64,000 nucleotides of DNA from SKZT01 sp964478625 (GCA_964478625.1 CAYZJH010000003.1:1-64000), one strand, 5' to 3'. Positions 51,805 through 60,884 are shown, counted from the stretch's first letter. The notes: generated by a model from the letters alone, not told the origin. Made by a program: numbers and translations.

Positions 51805-53007
51805 GTGGGAGAAAAAGTTAATAAAGTTGTGCTGGCTTATTCCGGAGGACTCGATACCTCAGTGATTCTAAAATGGCTTATTGAGACTTACGATTGTGAA
51901 GTCATCACTTTTTCAGCTGATATCGGTCAGGAAGACGAGTTGGATCAGGTCAGAGAAAAGGCGTTTAAAACCGGAGCCTCAAAAGTATATATTGATGATT
52001 TGAAAGAAATATTTGTAAAAGATTTTGTATTCCCGGTTTTTCGAGCCAATGCTATTTATGAAGGAAAATATCTTCTTGGAACATCTCTGGCTCGTCCCCT
52101 CATTGCCAAACGTCAGATGGAAATAGCTGAATTGGAGGCGGCGGACGCTGTTTCACATGGGGCGACTGGAAAAGGAAACGATCAGGTGCGATTTGAATTA
52201 AGTTATTTTGCTATTGATCCTCATATTCGAATTATTGCACCCTGGAGAGAGTGGGATTTAACCTCCAGAACTGCACTGATGGCTTTTGCTGAAAAGCACG
52301 GCATTCCGGTTCCCACAACCCCTGCAAAACCCTATAGTACTGATAGAAATCTTCTTCATATCAGCTATGAAGGGGGTATTTTGGAGGATCCCTGGAAGAC
52401 TCCTGATGAAGATATGTTTATCCTGAGTGTATCTCCCAAAATGGCACCGGATACTCCGGAAGTGATCGATATTACCTTTGAAAAGGGTAATCCTACGGCC
52501 ATCAATGGAGAGGTACTAACCCCGGCGAACCTATTAAAAAGATTAAACGTCCTCGGTGGCCGTCATGGGATAGGTCGTACGGATATCGTGGAAAACCGTT
52601 TTGTGGGCATGAAATCAAGAGGTGTTTATGAAACGCCAGGCGGCACAATTTTAAGAAATGCACACATGGCCGTGGAATCCATAACCATGGACCGGGAGGT
52701 CATGCATCTGAGAGATTCACTGGTTCCTAAATATTCAGAGATGATTTATTATGGTTTCTGGTTTACTCCCGAAATGAAATTGCTTCAGGACATGATTGAC
52801 AAAACCCAGGAAAATGTTTCCGGAACAGTGCGGCTTGAACTTTACAAAGGAAATTGTACGGTCCTGGGAAGAAAATCGGACCAATCCATCTATAGTGTTG
52901 ATTTCGCTACCTTTGAGGATGACAAGGTTTTCAGCCAAAAAGATGCTGAGGGATTTATTCGTTTAAATGCGCTTCGGCTCAGAATTCAGAAATTGCTGAA
53001 TTTATAA
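51805..53007 (+). CDS. argG: Argininosuccinate synthase
   Basis: Condenses citrulline and aspartate with ATP (400 residues). The N-type ATP pyrophosphatase loop is AYSGGLDTSVIL, followed by HGATGKGNDQVRFEL for substrate, and APWREWDL. The C-terminal region has RNRFVGMKSRGVYETPGG-like VGMKSRGVYETPGG. It starts with GTG at 51805, with a GGGAG site about 12 bases before. The gene is intact and of normal length. Confidence 0.97.
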   Translation: MGEKVNKVVLAYSGGLDTSVILKWLIETYDCEVITFSADIGQEDELDQVREKAFKTGASKVYIDDLKEIFVKDFVFPVFRANAIYEGKYLLGTSLARPLIAKRQMEIAELEAADAVSHGATGKGNDQVRFELSYFAIDPHIRIIAPWREWDLTSRTALMAFAEKHGIPVPTTPAKPYSTDRNLLHISYEGGILEDPWKTPDEDMFILSVSPKMAPDTPEVIDITFEKGNPTAINGEVLTPANLLKRLNVLGGRHGIGRTDIVENRFVGMKSRGVYETPGGTILRNAHMAVESITMDREVMHLRDSLVPKYSEMIYYGFWFTPEMKLLQDMIDKTQENVSGTVRLELYKGNCTVLGRKSDQSIYSVDFATFEDDKVFSQKDAEGFIRLNALRLRIQKLLNL

Positions 53008-53020
53008 AGAAGGAACCTGT

Positions 53021-54424
53021 ATGACCAGAAAATTGTGGGGCGGCCGATTCTCAGAAAAAACACATGAGAGTGTCGAAGCTTTTACATCGTCCATTGATTT
53101 TGATAACTGTTTATATTTATACGATATACAAGGGAGTATTGCCCATTGCAAAATGCTGGCTCATACGGGAATCATATCAAAACAGGAGGCTGTCACCCTT
53201 ATAGAGGGTTTGGGCAGGGTACAAAAAAATATTGAAGAAGGTAAATACCGCTTTGATGATAGTCTGGAAGATATTCATATGCATGTGGAAACCTGGTTGC
53301 GTCAGGAGGTGGGCAATGTGGCCTATAAACTGCATACCGCCCGCAGCCGGAACGATCAGGTGGCTTTGGATATCCGGATGTATTTGAGATACGAAACCCT
53401 TCAGGTTATTGAATTACTGAGGAACCTTCGGCAAGTATTTCTGGAACTTGCCCAAAAACATATCGATGTGGTTTTCCCAGGATATACCCATCTTCAAAGA
53501 GCACAACCCGTGCTTTTTTCCCATCATTTAATGGCCTATTTTGAAATGTTTACCCGTGATTCCGATCGATTTCGGGATGGGCTCATCAGAACCGATGTCA
53601 TGCCTTTAGGCAGTGCAGCACTTGCCGGCACAACCTACCCGATCGACAGGCATTTCACTGCCGAGCTTTTAAATTTTTCCGAAGTTTCTTCAAACAGCAT
53701 TGACTCAGTATCGGACCGTGATTTTGTGATGGAATTTTTGTCTGCAGCAAGTATTTGCATGGTTCATTTCAGCAGAATTTCAGAAGAAATGGTTTTATGG
53801 TCATCTTCCGAATTCAGCTTTATTGAACTTTCTGACGCATTTACCACCGGAAGCAGTATTATGCCTCAAAAAAAAAATCCGGATATTGCCGAGCTGGTGA
53901 GGGGAAAAACCGGACGTGTCTTTGGAGACCTTATCGCAATGCTTACCGTGATGAAATCTCTTCCGCTTGCTTATAACCGGGATATGCAGGAAGATAAAGA
54001 GCCGCTTTTTGATGCGGTTAACACGATAAAGGCTTGTGCGGATATTTATGTCCGGATGCTGCCCAATATGAAAATCAACAAGGAAGTCATGGGCAACGCA
54101 ACCATGGAGGGTTTCCTGAATGCAACGGATCTTGCGGATTATCTGGTGACAAAGGGTGTTGCGTTCCGGGAAGCTCACGCAATTGTTGGAAAAGCGGTTC
54201 AATATGCCCTGGGATTGAAAAAAGAGCTTCATGAATTGAGTATAGAAGAACTAAGATCCTTTTCCAGTTTGATTTCAGAAGATATTTTTTCTTTTCTTAC
54301 CGTCGATGAGATGGTGGATCGAAGAAAATCTTATGGTGGTACTTCTAAAAAATTGGTTGCCGATGCTATTGAAAAGGCCAGAGATCGGCTCAAAAATGAA
54401 ACTCAAACCACAAAGCCTGGTTGA
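53021..54424 (+). CDS. argH: Argininosuccinate lyase
   Basis: Last step of arginine synthesis (467 residues), releasing arginine and fumarate. The fumarase/aspartase superfamily signature SSIMPQKKNPD is present, with HTARSRNDQVALDIR and the catalytic His/Ser region (GYTHLQRAQPVLFSHHL). It follows argG by 13 bases, with AAGAAGGA ahead of the ATG. It is the last arg gene here; argC and argJ are not in the window. Confidence 0.97.
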   Translation: MTRKLWGGRFSEKTHESVEAFTSSIDFDNCLYLYDIQGSIAHCKMLAHTGIISKQEAVTLIEGLGRVQKNIEEGKYRFDDSLEDIHMHVETWLRQEVGNVAYKLHTARSRNDQVALDIRMYLRYETLQVIELLRNLRQVFLELAQKHIDVVFPGYTHLQRAQPVLFSHHLMAYFEMFTRDSDRFRDGLIRTDVMPLGSAALAGTTYPIDRHFTAELLNFSEVSSNSIDSVSDRDFVMEFLSAASICMVHFSRISEEMVLWSSSEFSFIELSDAFTTGSSIMPQKKNPDIAELVRGKTGRVFGDLIAMLTVMKSLPLAYNRDMQEDKEPLFDAVNTIKACADIYVRMLPNMKINKEVMGNATMEGFLNATDLADYLVTKGVAFREAHAIVGKAVQYALGLKKELHELSIEELRSFSSLISEDIFSFLTVDEMVDRRKSYGGTSKKLVADAIEKARDRLKNETQTTKPG

Positions 54425-54452
54425 CAGCGAAAAAAACAGTGAATTGAATTAA

Positions 54453-54959
54453 ATGTTAATGAAGATGTTCCAAAAATCTGAAAATAAAGGTGCTGCTCAA
54501 TATCTTTTAAAAATGATCGCCGTTTTTTTTCTGGTGGTTTCAGTGGTCTGTTGCGGTAAAAAAGGTCCTCCTGTGCCGCCGGATCTGCTTCCGTTGCCTT
54601 CAGTCAATAACCTGGAGGTCAGGCAGGTCGATAATTCACTAGAATTAACCTGGCTTGTACACGTAGGAAAAAATATGCCCGAACCCGATGGATTCAGAAT
54701 TTACCGATCAAAAAGGTCACTTGCTGATTTCGAAGAATGTCCCGGATGTCCTGATGTTTTTGAGAAAGTCGGTGAATTGGAAACAGGGTTTAGTCTGTGG
54801 GGAAGAACTGAAAATAGATATACCTATCGTGATACTTTGGAAGAAGGTTTTGCCTATCGTTATAAAGTCCTGACTTTTACCGACAGGGGTTTGACAAGCG
54901 AGTGGTCCGATACGGTTGAACTGATTGTGGAAAGCAAATCATTTGGCTCAGAAAACTGA
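54453..54959 (+). CDS. LptM-like lipoprotein fused to a fibronectin type III-like domain
   Basis: A 168-residue putative lipoprotein. The signal peptide (KMIAVFFLVVSVVCC) leads into Cys34-Gly-Lys-Lys-Gly-Pro-Pro-Val-Pro-Pro, the CG.KGP..P signature of LptM (YifL), a tiny lipoprotein that helps mature LptD. In E. coli yifL lies next to dapF, and here it lies beside lysA-dapF. Unlike E. coli LptM, about 120 more residues follow, forming an FN3-like beta domain (LELTWLVHV, RIYRSKRS, YRYKVLTF, SEWSDTVELIV). The LptM role is inferred from motif and location. The start ATG 54453 or 54459 has no strong ribosome site. Confidence 0.7.
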   Translation: MLMKMFQKSENKGAAQYLLKMIAVFFLVVSVVCCGKKGPPVPPDLLPLPSVNNLEVRQVDNSLELTWLVHVGKNMPEPDGFRIYRSKRSLADFEECPGCPDVFEKVGELETGFSLWGRTENRYTYRDTLEEGFAYRYKVLTFTDRGLTSEWSDTVELIVESKSFGSEN

Positions 54960-55038
54960 CCGGGTTATTTGAAATAGAAAACTGTGCCTAAAACCCTTTC
55001 AATAAATGGATATCCATTTATTTTATTCCAGGTGGTCT

Positions 55039-56295
55039 ATGCATCATTTCCAATATCAAAATAACGAATTATACTGCGAATCTGTTCCTGTGACAAAAAT
55101 TGCCGAAGAAGTGGGCACCCCATGTTATGTATACAGCCATGCGACACTGATACGACATTTTGAGGCGTTTAACTCTGCGTTCGAGGGGATTGATCGGCTG
55201 GTCTGCTTTTCAGCCAAAGCCAATACCAATCTTGCCATACTTCATTTATTTTCAAGCCTCGGAAGTGGTTTGGATATCGTATCGGGAGGAGAGCTTTACC
55301 GAGGGATTCAAGCGGGTTTTTCACCCAACAAAATCGTCTATTCCGGGGTCGGAAAAAAAATTGATGAAATTGACTATGCTATCAGCTCAAAAATCCTGAT
55401 GTTCAATGTGGAATCATTGGAAGAACTCGAATTGATCGACAGTCGGGCCAAAAGCCTGAATACACAAGCTTCTATTGCTCTTCGCGTGAACCCTGATGTG
55501 GATCCTAAGACCCACCCGTATATTTCTACCGGCCTTAAAAAAAACAAATTCGGCATTGAAAGTGATGCTGCCTTGGAGGCCTACAAGGCGGCTATGAAAA
55601 TGAAATACATCAATATCATTGGGATAGATTGTCATATAGGATCCCAAATTACCCAGGTCACCCCTTTTGAAGATGCACTGGTCAAATTAAAATCCCTGGC
55701 TGTTAAATTACAGGCCTTAGGGATACACATAAAATATATTGATATGGGGGGAGGTTTGGGCATCACCTATTCAGACGAATCCCCCCCGCATCCTGCCGAA
55801 TATGCCAAAGCGCTTGTGAATAGTTTAAAAGAAACATCTCTGAAACTCATTCTGGAGCCGGGACGCGTCATTGTGGGTAACGCCGGAATATTGGTAACAC
55901 AGGTACTCTATCGCAAAAAAGGGCAGATTAAGGAATTTGCCATTGTCGATGCAGCTATGAATGACCTGATGCGTCCGACCTTGTATAAAGCCTACCATGC
56001 CATTGAACCGGTTAAAAAAGAGGAAAAAGGCACAATCCTAGCTGATGTGGTAGGTCCTATCTGTGAAACCGGTGATTTTTTGGCATTGGATCGTCAAATG
56101 GCCGATGTTGAAAAAGGCGATCTTCTGGCGGTGATGAGCGCCGGCGCCTATGGATTTACCATGTCTTCTAACTACTGCTCACGACCACGGGCTGCCGAAG
56201 TCATGGTATCCGGAGACCGGTTTGAGGTGATCAGGCGAAGAGAAACTTATCAGGACCTGAACAGGGGAGAATCCATTGCTTCTTTCTTGTCATGA
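55039..56295 (+). CDS. lysA: Diaminopimelate decarboxylase
   Basis: PLP enzyme giving lysine from meso-diaminopimelate (418 residues). The Schiff-base Lys is in CFSAKANTNLAIL, phosphate contacts are in GGGLGI and LILEPGRVIVG, and the catalytic Cys from the partner subunit is in VGPICETGDFLA. ATG 55039 is preferred to the in-frame ATG at 55006 because AGGTGG lies just before it and the extra residues are not conserved. It overlaps dapF by 4 bases (ATGA). Confidence 0.97.
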   Translation: MHHFQYQNNELYCESVPVTKIAEEVGTPCYVYSHATLIRHFEAFNSAFEGIDRLVCFSAKANTNLAILHLFSSLGSGLDIVSGGELYRGIQAGFSPNKIVYSGVGKKIDEIDYAISSKILMFNVESLEELELIDSRAKSLNTQASIALRVNPDVDPKTHPYISTGLKKNKFGIESDAALEAYKAAMKMKYINIIGIDCHIGSQITQVTPFEDALVKLKSLAVKLQALGIHIKYIDMGGGLGITYSDESPPHPAEYAKALVNSLKETSLKLILEPGRVIVGNAGILVTQVLYRKKGQIKEFAIVDAAMNDLMRPTLYKAYHAIEPVKKEEKGTILADVVGPICETGDFLALDRQMADVEKGDLLAVMSAGAYGFTMSSNYCSRPRAAEVMVSGDRFEVIRRRETYQDLNRGESIASFLS

Positions 56296-57164
56296 TAACC
56301 AGATGCTTTGAAATCCAAATGGACATGAACATGGATCAGATTCCTTTTTTTAAGATGAGCGGAAGTGGAAACGATTTTGTTCTTATTGATAACCGGGAAA
56401 AGGTAGTTGAAGAAAACGGTTTGCAGGACAAGATTAAAAAAGTATGCCGAAGAAAACTATCAGTCGGGGCCGATGGTTTTATTCTAGTGGAGAAATCAAA
56501 GCTGGTTGATTTCAAATGGCGATTTTTCAATTCTGACGGCAGTATTGCGGAAATGTGCGGCAATGGTGCCAGATGTGTTGCACGCTTTGCATTTCTGAAA
56601 GGTATTGCTCAAAAAGAAATGGCGTTTGAAACAGATGCCGGTATTGTTTCAGCTTCCATAAATGGTGAGGCTGTTAAAATAAGAATGCCGGAACCCACGG
56701 ATATAAAAACGGATTATACCATCGAGTTGGAACAAGGTTCTCTGGCTGTCAGTAGCGTCAATACGGGAGTGCCCCATGTTGTAGTAGGGGTGGATAATCT
56801 TGATCAGGTGGATGTTGTTAACCGAGGGCGGGAAATTCGATATTGCAGGGCGTTTGCTCCTGCCGGAACCAATGTGAATTTTATATCTCTTCATAAAGAC
56901 GGATTTATTGAAATACGCACCTATGAACGTGGAGTAGAGGATGAAACCCTGGCATGCGGGACAGGGTCGGTTGCAGGAGCTATAATTATGGCTTGTAAGA
57001 ACAAGCTTGATTCTCCTGTCAGAGTGCTGACAAAAAGCGGAGGATTTCTGAAGATATTTTTTAACAAAAATGAAATTCGTTTTTCGGATGTTTACCTTGA
57101 GGGGGATGCACGGGTTGTCTATTCCGGAAAATTGTGGCGTGATGCCTGGGACTATTCATTTTAA
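56292..57164 (+). CDS. dapF: Diaminopimelate epimerase
   Basis: PLP-independent epimerase converting LL- to meso-diaminopimelate (about 290 residues). The two active-site cysteines are in AEMCGNGARCVARF and TLACGTGSVAGAI. FKMSGSGNDFVLID is the usual N-terminal start motif. The start at 56292 forms ATGA with lysA; an ATG at 56331, immediately before the conserved IPFFK, is also possible. Confidence 0.96.
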   Translation: MITRCFEIQMDMNMDQIPFFKMSGSGNDFVLIDNREKVVEENGLQDKIKKVCRRKLSVGADGFILVEKSKLVDFKWRFFNSDGSIAEMCGNGARCVARFAFLKGIAQKEMAFETDAGIVSASINGEAVKIRMPEPTDIKTDYTIELEQGSLAVSSVNTGVPHVVVGVDNLDQVDVVNRGREIRYCRAFAPAGTNVNFISLHKDGFIEIRTYERGVEDETLACGTGSVAGAIIMACKNKLDSPVRVLTKSGGFLKIFFNKNEIRFSDVYLEGDARVVYSGKLWRDAWDYSF

Positions 57165-57174
57165 ATTTTGGTTA

Positions 57175-57195
57175 CCGGTTTTTCACCCAAACCGG
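57175..57195 (+). other. Small hairpin in the dapF-folK gap
   Basis: CCGGTTT (57175-57181) and AAACCGG (57189-57195) form a 7-bp stem with a 7-base loop, 10 bases after the dapF stop, followed by CAAAAATAG. It is too weak in U-tract for a firm terminator. The remaining 140-base gap holds nothing else convincing. Confidence 0.3.
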
Positions 57196-57304
57196 CAAAA
57201 ATAGTGGCAGGTACCGAATGGCAGGAGTTGCTGCCCAAGGTGGCTGGCATTTCTAAGGCATTAAATCTGCGAAATCCGTCACTTAAATATGGTGGTGAAT
57301 TCTC

Positions 57305-57796
57305 ATGCCGGTTGTTTACATTTCTATTGGTTCAAATTTGGGTAACAGGTATAAAAATTGCCGGTTTGGTATTGATCAATTGGCCGGTCTGGTATCATCA
57401 TCTTTGATGAAACAGTCTTTTTTTTATGAAACTCAACCCGTAGGATATGAAGAACAGGATTGGTTTTTAAACGCAGCCATTCAAATGGAAACCTTGCTGG
57501 AACCTCATGATCTTCTTGGTTGGTTAAAAGCAATCGAAGCTGCATCCGGAAGAGATTTCAACCAGATCCGGTTTGGACCCCGAACCCTCGATTTGGATAT
57601 TTTACTTTATGGCGACCTGGTTTTTTGTGGCACAAACCTGAAGATTCCCCATCCGAGAATGCATGAGAGGCGGTTTGTTTTAAAACCATTATGTGATATA
57701 GACCCGGAAATTGTTCATCCGGTTTTTAAAAAATCGGTTGCCCATCTTCTAAAAGAGCTTGGAGAATCTGAGCAAAAGGTGATTCTATATAAATGA
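57305..57796 (+). CDS. folK: 2-amino-4-hydroxy-6-hydroxymethyldihydropteridine pyrophosphokinase
   Basis: Transfers pyrophosphate to the pterin in folate synthesis (163 residues). YISIGSNLGNRYKN is the N-terminal signature, FLNAAIQMET follows, and RFGPRTLDLDILLYGD holds the Mg-binding Asp pair with the family's PRxLDLDIL motif. IPHPRMHERRFVLKPL is the C-terminal motif. It overlaps the YHS gene by 4 bases. Confidence 0.96.
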   Translation: MPVVYISIGSNLGNRYKNCRFGIDQLAGLVSSSLMKQSFFYETQPVGYEEQDWFLNAAIQMETLLEPHDLLGWLKAIEAASGRDFNQIRFGPRTLDLDILLYGDLVFCGTNLKIPHPRMHERRFVLKPLCDIDPEIVHPVFKKSVAHLLKELGESEQKVILYK

Positions 57797-58050
57797 AACT
57801 TCTTGTTATCATTATTATTTTATATCTGGCCTATCGGGCCTTAAAATACAGATTACATATCAACATGACTCCGAAATCGAAATATTCGAAAGGTTCAGAA
57901 AGACAAATTGATGATATTATGGTGAAAGATCCGATGTGTGAAGTGTATTTTCCGAAAAGAAGTGGCATACCGTTAACTATCGACGGTAAAACCTTTTATT
58001 TTTGCAGCAACGATTGTAAAGAGAAATTCATGTCAAAAGAGACAAATTAA
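57793..58050 (+). CDS. Membrane-anchored YHS/TRASH-like domain protein
   Basis: An 85-residue protein. The N-terminus is one hydrophobic helix (KLLVIIIILYLAYRAL), with a basic segment after it, so it is anchored in the inner membrane with the C-terminus probably cytoplasmic. Residues about 45-80 form a YHS-type metal domain: VKDPMCEVYF, then FYFCSNDCKEKF, giving Cys ligands in a CxxxC arrangement. Metal or heme handling is the usual inference for this class. ATGA overlap with folK suggests co-translation. Confidence 0.82.
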   Translation: MKLLVIIIILYLAYRALKYRLHINMTPKSKYSKGSERQIDDIMVKDPMCEVYFPKRSGIPLTIDGKTFYFCSNDCKEKFMSKETN

Positions 58051-58101
58051 AAAAGAGAAGGATTCTTTTTTAATTTTAAAATCAATTCGGAGGAGAAAGA
58101 A

Positions 58102-58746
58102 ATGAAATTTTTCATTGATACGGCCAATATTGTTGAAATCAAAGATGCTCACAGCATGGGAATGGTCGATGGGGTGACGACAAATCCATCCTTGATCGCA
58201 AAAGAGGGCCGTGTGTTTGAGGATCTTATTAGAGAAATTTGTGAGATCGTAGACGGTCCGATCAGTGCGGAGGTGATATCCACGGAATACAACGGTATGG
58301 TTACAGAAGCTAAAAAACTTGCCGAGATTCATGATAATATCGTGGTTAAGATTCCGATGACCATTGATGGGATTAAAGCTACCAAGACATTAACCGAAGA
58401 GGGCATCAAGACCAATGTAACACTGGTATTTTCACCATTGCAGGCACTTATGGCGGCAAAAGCGGGTGCTACGTTTGTCAGTCCTTTTGTGGGGCGAATT
58501 GATGATATCTCTTCCGATGGGATGCTTCTGGTGGAGCAAATTGTTGAAATTTATGGTAACTATGCATTTGATACACAGATTATTGTTGCCAGTATTCGCA
58601 ATCCATTGCATGTGCTTGATGCGGCTCTTGTAGGAGCTGATATTGCTACCATACCCTATAGTGTTTTAAGAAGACTGGCAAGCCATCCGTTAACGGACAA
58701 AGGGTTGAAAGCCTTCTTGGATGACTGGAAAAAGGCCCAAAAGTAA
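58102..58746 (+). CDS. fsa: Transaldolase-family protein (fructose-6-phosphate aldolase type)
   Basis: Class I aldolase (214 residues) of the small transaldolase group (TalC/FSA). MKFFIDTANIVEI is the usual start, DGVTTNPSLIAKEG follows, the Schiff-base Lys is in VVKIPMT, and SPFVGRIDDI is the second family motif. Whether it acts as transaldolase or F6P aldolase cannot be told by sequence alone. CGGAGGAG precedes the ATG. It probably shares the operon with pgsA. Confidence 0.9.
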   Translation: MKFFIDTANIVEIKDAHSMGMVDGVTTNPSLIAKEGRVFEDLIREICEIVDGPISAEVISTEYNGMVTEAKKLAEIHDNIVVKIPMTIDGIKATKTLTEEGIKTNVTLVFSPLQALMAAKAGATFVSPFVGRIDDISSDGMLLVEQIVEIYGNYAFDTQIIVASIRNPLHVLDAALVGADIATIPYSVLRRLASHPLTDKGLKAFLDDWKKAQK

Positions 58747-58785
58747 TTCTTTAATTATCTCGAAGGGGAAAGGGGTCCGGAAAAA

Positions 58786-59352
58786 GTGATATCTGCCGAA
58801 CAAATAAAAAGAGTTTTCAGAAACCCCAACACATATACTCTTTTCAGAGTCGGGGCCATTCCTGGAATCGTCATTTTAATGATGTTTCCCAACCGGATCA
58901 CGACTTTTATATCAGCCATTTTGTTTAGTCTTGCCGCCATAACCGATTATCTGGATGGATATTTTGCCAGGCGATGGGAATTGATTTCAAGTTTTGGAAA
59001 AATTATGGACCCGGTGGCCGATAAGCTCCTGGTATCATCAGCATTCATCATGTTGACTTCTCACGGGTGGATTCCGGCTTGGGTAGTATGTGTTATTATT
59101 GGACGGGAATTGGCCGTGACGGGACTCAGAAACATTATTTCGGAGGTAGGCGAGGATGTGTCCGCATCAAAACTTGGAAAATACAAGACGGGTTTTCAGA
59201 TATCAGCGCTGATCCCCTTATTGTTTCACTACCCATATTTTGGAATCAATTTCCATGCTATCGGGATGTTTTTTCTATGGTGCGCTTTGATCATGACTAT
59301 TTGGTCCGGTGCGGATTACTTTATCAGATTTCGCCGGCATCTTGAATTTTAG
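58786..59352 (+). CDS. pgsA: CDP-diacylglycerol-glycerol-3-phosphate 3-phosphatidyltransferase
   Basis: Integral membrane enzyme (188 residues) that makes phosphatidylglycerol phosphate. The CDP-alcohol phosphotransferase signature is complete: D-G-x2-A-R-x8-G-x3-D-x3-D within DYLDGYFARRWELISSFGKI and MDPVADK. Four or five membrane helices are visible. GTG 58786 is the start, with GAAAGGGG ahead of it. The two tRNA genes follow 56 bases later, and a cardiolipin synthase gene, using its product, lies near 63.5 kb. Confidence 0.95.
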   Translation: MISAEQIKRVFRNPNTYTLFRVGAIPGIVILMMFPNRITTFISAILFSLAAITDYLDGYFARRWELISSFGKIMDPVADKLLVSSAFIMLTSHGWIPAWVVCVIIGRELAVTGLRNIISEVGEDVSASKLGKYKTGFQISALIPLLFHYPYFGINFHAIGMFFLWCALIMTIWSGADYFIRFRRHLEF

Positions 59353-59408
59353 ATAAAATTATGTTGACAAAATTATAATAATTGTTTAGAAAAACATTTC
59401 TCAGCTGG

Positions 59409-59483
59409 GCGGGAATAACTCAGTGGTAGAGTGCGACCTTGCCAAGGTCGAAGTCGCGGGTTCAAATCCCGTTTCCCGCTCCA
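59409..59483 (+). tRNA. tRNA-Gly (GCC anticodon)
   Basis: A cloverleaf of 75 bases including an encoded CCA. The acceptor stem is GCGGGAA paired with TTCCCGC, the T-loop is GTTCAAAT, and the anticodon loop is CTTGCCAAG, reading GGC/GGU glycine codons. The D-arm contains CTCAGTGGTAGAG. It is followed by a T-rich spacer and the tRNA-Cys gene 11 bases on. Confidence 0.96.
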
Positions 59484-59494
59484 TTTTTTTTTAG

Positions 59495-59569
59495 GGCGGC
59501 ATAGCCAAGTGGTAAGGCAGCGGTCTGCAAAACCGCTATTCACCAGTTCGAATCTGGTTGCCGCCTCCA
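59495..59569 (+). tRNA. tRNA-Cys (GCA anticodon)
   Basis: A cloverleaf of 75 bases including encoded CCA. The acceptor stem is GGCGGCA with TGCCGCC, the anticodon loop is TCTGCAAA (GCA), and the T-loop is GTTCGAAT. It probably shares a transcript with tRNA-Gly, closed by the terminator at 59578. Confidence 0.96.
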
Positions 59570-59577
59570 GCAAATCC

Positions 59578-59613
59578 AAGGGTTTACGGGTTTTTCCGAA
59601 AACCCTTTTTTTT
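59578..59613 (+). terminator. Intrinsic terminator after the tRNA pair
   Basis: AAGGGTTT (59578-59585) pairs with AAACCCTT (59600-59607), with an inner CGG/CCG pair, and eight or more T follow. It is 9 bases after tRNA-Cys. Confidence 0.9.
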
Positions 59614-59709
59614 ATTTGCAAAACTATTTTTTTCAAGCACCTGCTTTGATTAATCAATGATTCACCTTTTCATAACACCCAATTATTTCATCGCTAAAAA
59701 AGGAATGTT

Positions 59710-60804
59710 ATGAACACTGAAAAATCTTTCCTTTTTGAATTTAAGCCATCATGTCTAGCAACGGGTATCGGCAGTCTTCCATTTTCGAATGTGCAGCAAG
59801 CCTTGGAGCTTATATGGTCTGAGCTTCCTGAGATACCTCATTGGCCGCAGTTGCCTCGCCGCGGGAAAATGGAACATTTTATCAACCAGTTTCTTCGTCC
59901 ACTGGTAGACTGCGGTTTGCTTGTTCAACATGGCGAATCATGGCGATTCGATACTTCAGATGATACGTGCGCTGCGTGCATGACAGATTTCTATACCGTT
60001 TGCCTTCCTGCTGAAGAAAAGGATTCTTACTGCTTGAAATCCTTTTATCCATCTTTGGAATCCGCTTCTGGTTTTCATGCCTTTATTTCGAAAGCCAAAA
60101 ATGAGGGATTGGATAAAGCTTTTTTTGTAAAGGGCCAGATTGCCGGGCCTCTCAGTGTAGCTTTGGAACTGAGAGATCAGCAGGGGCGCCCGGCCTACTA
60201 CCATGATGATTTGCGTGACATGCTGGTGAGGACACTTGCTCTGAATGCCCGTTGTCAAGCCCATGCCCTGGGCGATTTGAATCGCATCCCGATCATTTTT
60301 ATTGACGACCCGGCAGTCAGCGCCTATGGTTCGAGGTTACACCTGGCCTTGGACCGTAATGAAATTATAAAGGATTTGAACTTTATTTTTTCAGCTGTGG
60401 AAGATGCCGGCGCAATTGCTGGAATTCATTCATGTGAAGCTGTTGACTGGTCCTTGATTCTCGACACGAAGGTTCAAATCCTGAGCCTGGACGCCTTTCG
60501 ATTTGGAGAATCATTGAATGCCTATGTGCGACCGCTATGTAACTTTCTTGAGCGAGGCGGTGTCGTGGCTTGGGGGATTGTACCGACGTTGGATGATCCT
60601 TTTGCCGAATCTGTGGAGTCACTGTATCGACGGCTGGATAATCTATGGGAATCACTTTTTTCGACAGGTCCAAGCAGGTCCGTTGTTCTGGAGCAAAGCT
60701 TGATAACTCCTGCTTGCGGAACGGGTCTTCTATCCGAAGACCACGCCAGGCGGATATACCAATTGACAGCCGCCTTATCCCGTCATCTTCGGAATCAAGA
60801 TTGA
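59710..60804 (+). CDS. MetE-like (core cobalamin-independent methionine synthase) domain protein
   Basis: A 364-residue protein of the MetE/UROD barrel type. The opening ATGIGSLPFSNVQQALELIW matches the catalytic domain start. The zinc ligands can be read as His240 and Cys242 in GIHSCEAVDW and Cys336 in TPACGTGLLS, with a Glu in between (about FRFGES) as the fourth. The N-terminal half of full MetE is absent, as in the short core-MetE proteins of anaerobes that take methyl groups from methylcobalamin proteins. Methionine synthesis is likely but the methyl donor is unknown. It is a single gene behind AGGAATGTT. Confidence 0.72.
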   Translation: MNTEKSFLFEFKPSCLATGIGSLPFSNVQQALELIWSELPEIPHWPQLPRRGKMEHFINQFLRPLVDCGLLVQHGESWRFDTSDDTCAACMTDFYTVCLPAEEKDSYCLKSFYPSLESASGFHAFISKAKNEGLDKAFFVKGQIAGPLSVALELRDQQGRPAYYHDDLRDMLVRTLALNARCQAHALGDLNRIPIIFIDDPAVSAYGSRLHLALDRNEIIKDLNFIFSAVEDAGAIAGIHSCEAVDWSLILDTKVQILSLDAFRFGESLNAYVRPLCNFLERGGVVAWGIVPTLDDPFAESVESLYRRLDNLWESLFSTGPSRSVVLEQSLITPACGTGLLSEDHARRIYQLTAALSRHLRNQD

Positions 60805-60884
60805 GCTGACGCTTTGAAATAAAAAACAGGAACGCCAAAAAAGGGTATGTTCCCTCAGATGATCCACATTCGGCCTGTAAGCGA

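Noticed and set aside
57168..57407. 79-codon frame before and across the start of folK
   Set aside because: It begins with TTG without a ribosome site and overlaps the first third of folK out of frame. The first 45 codons look vaguely protein-like, but there is no support.
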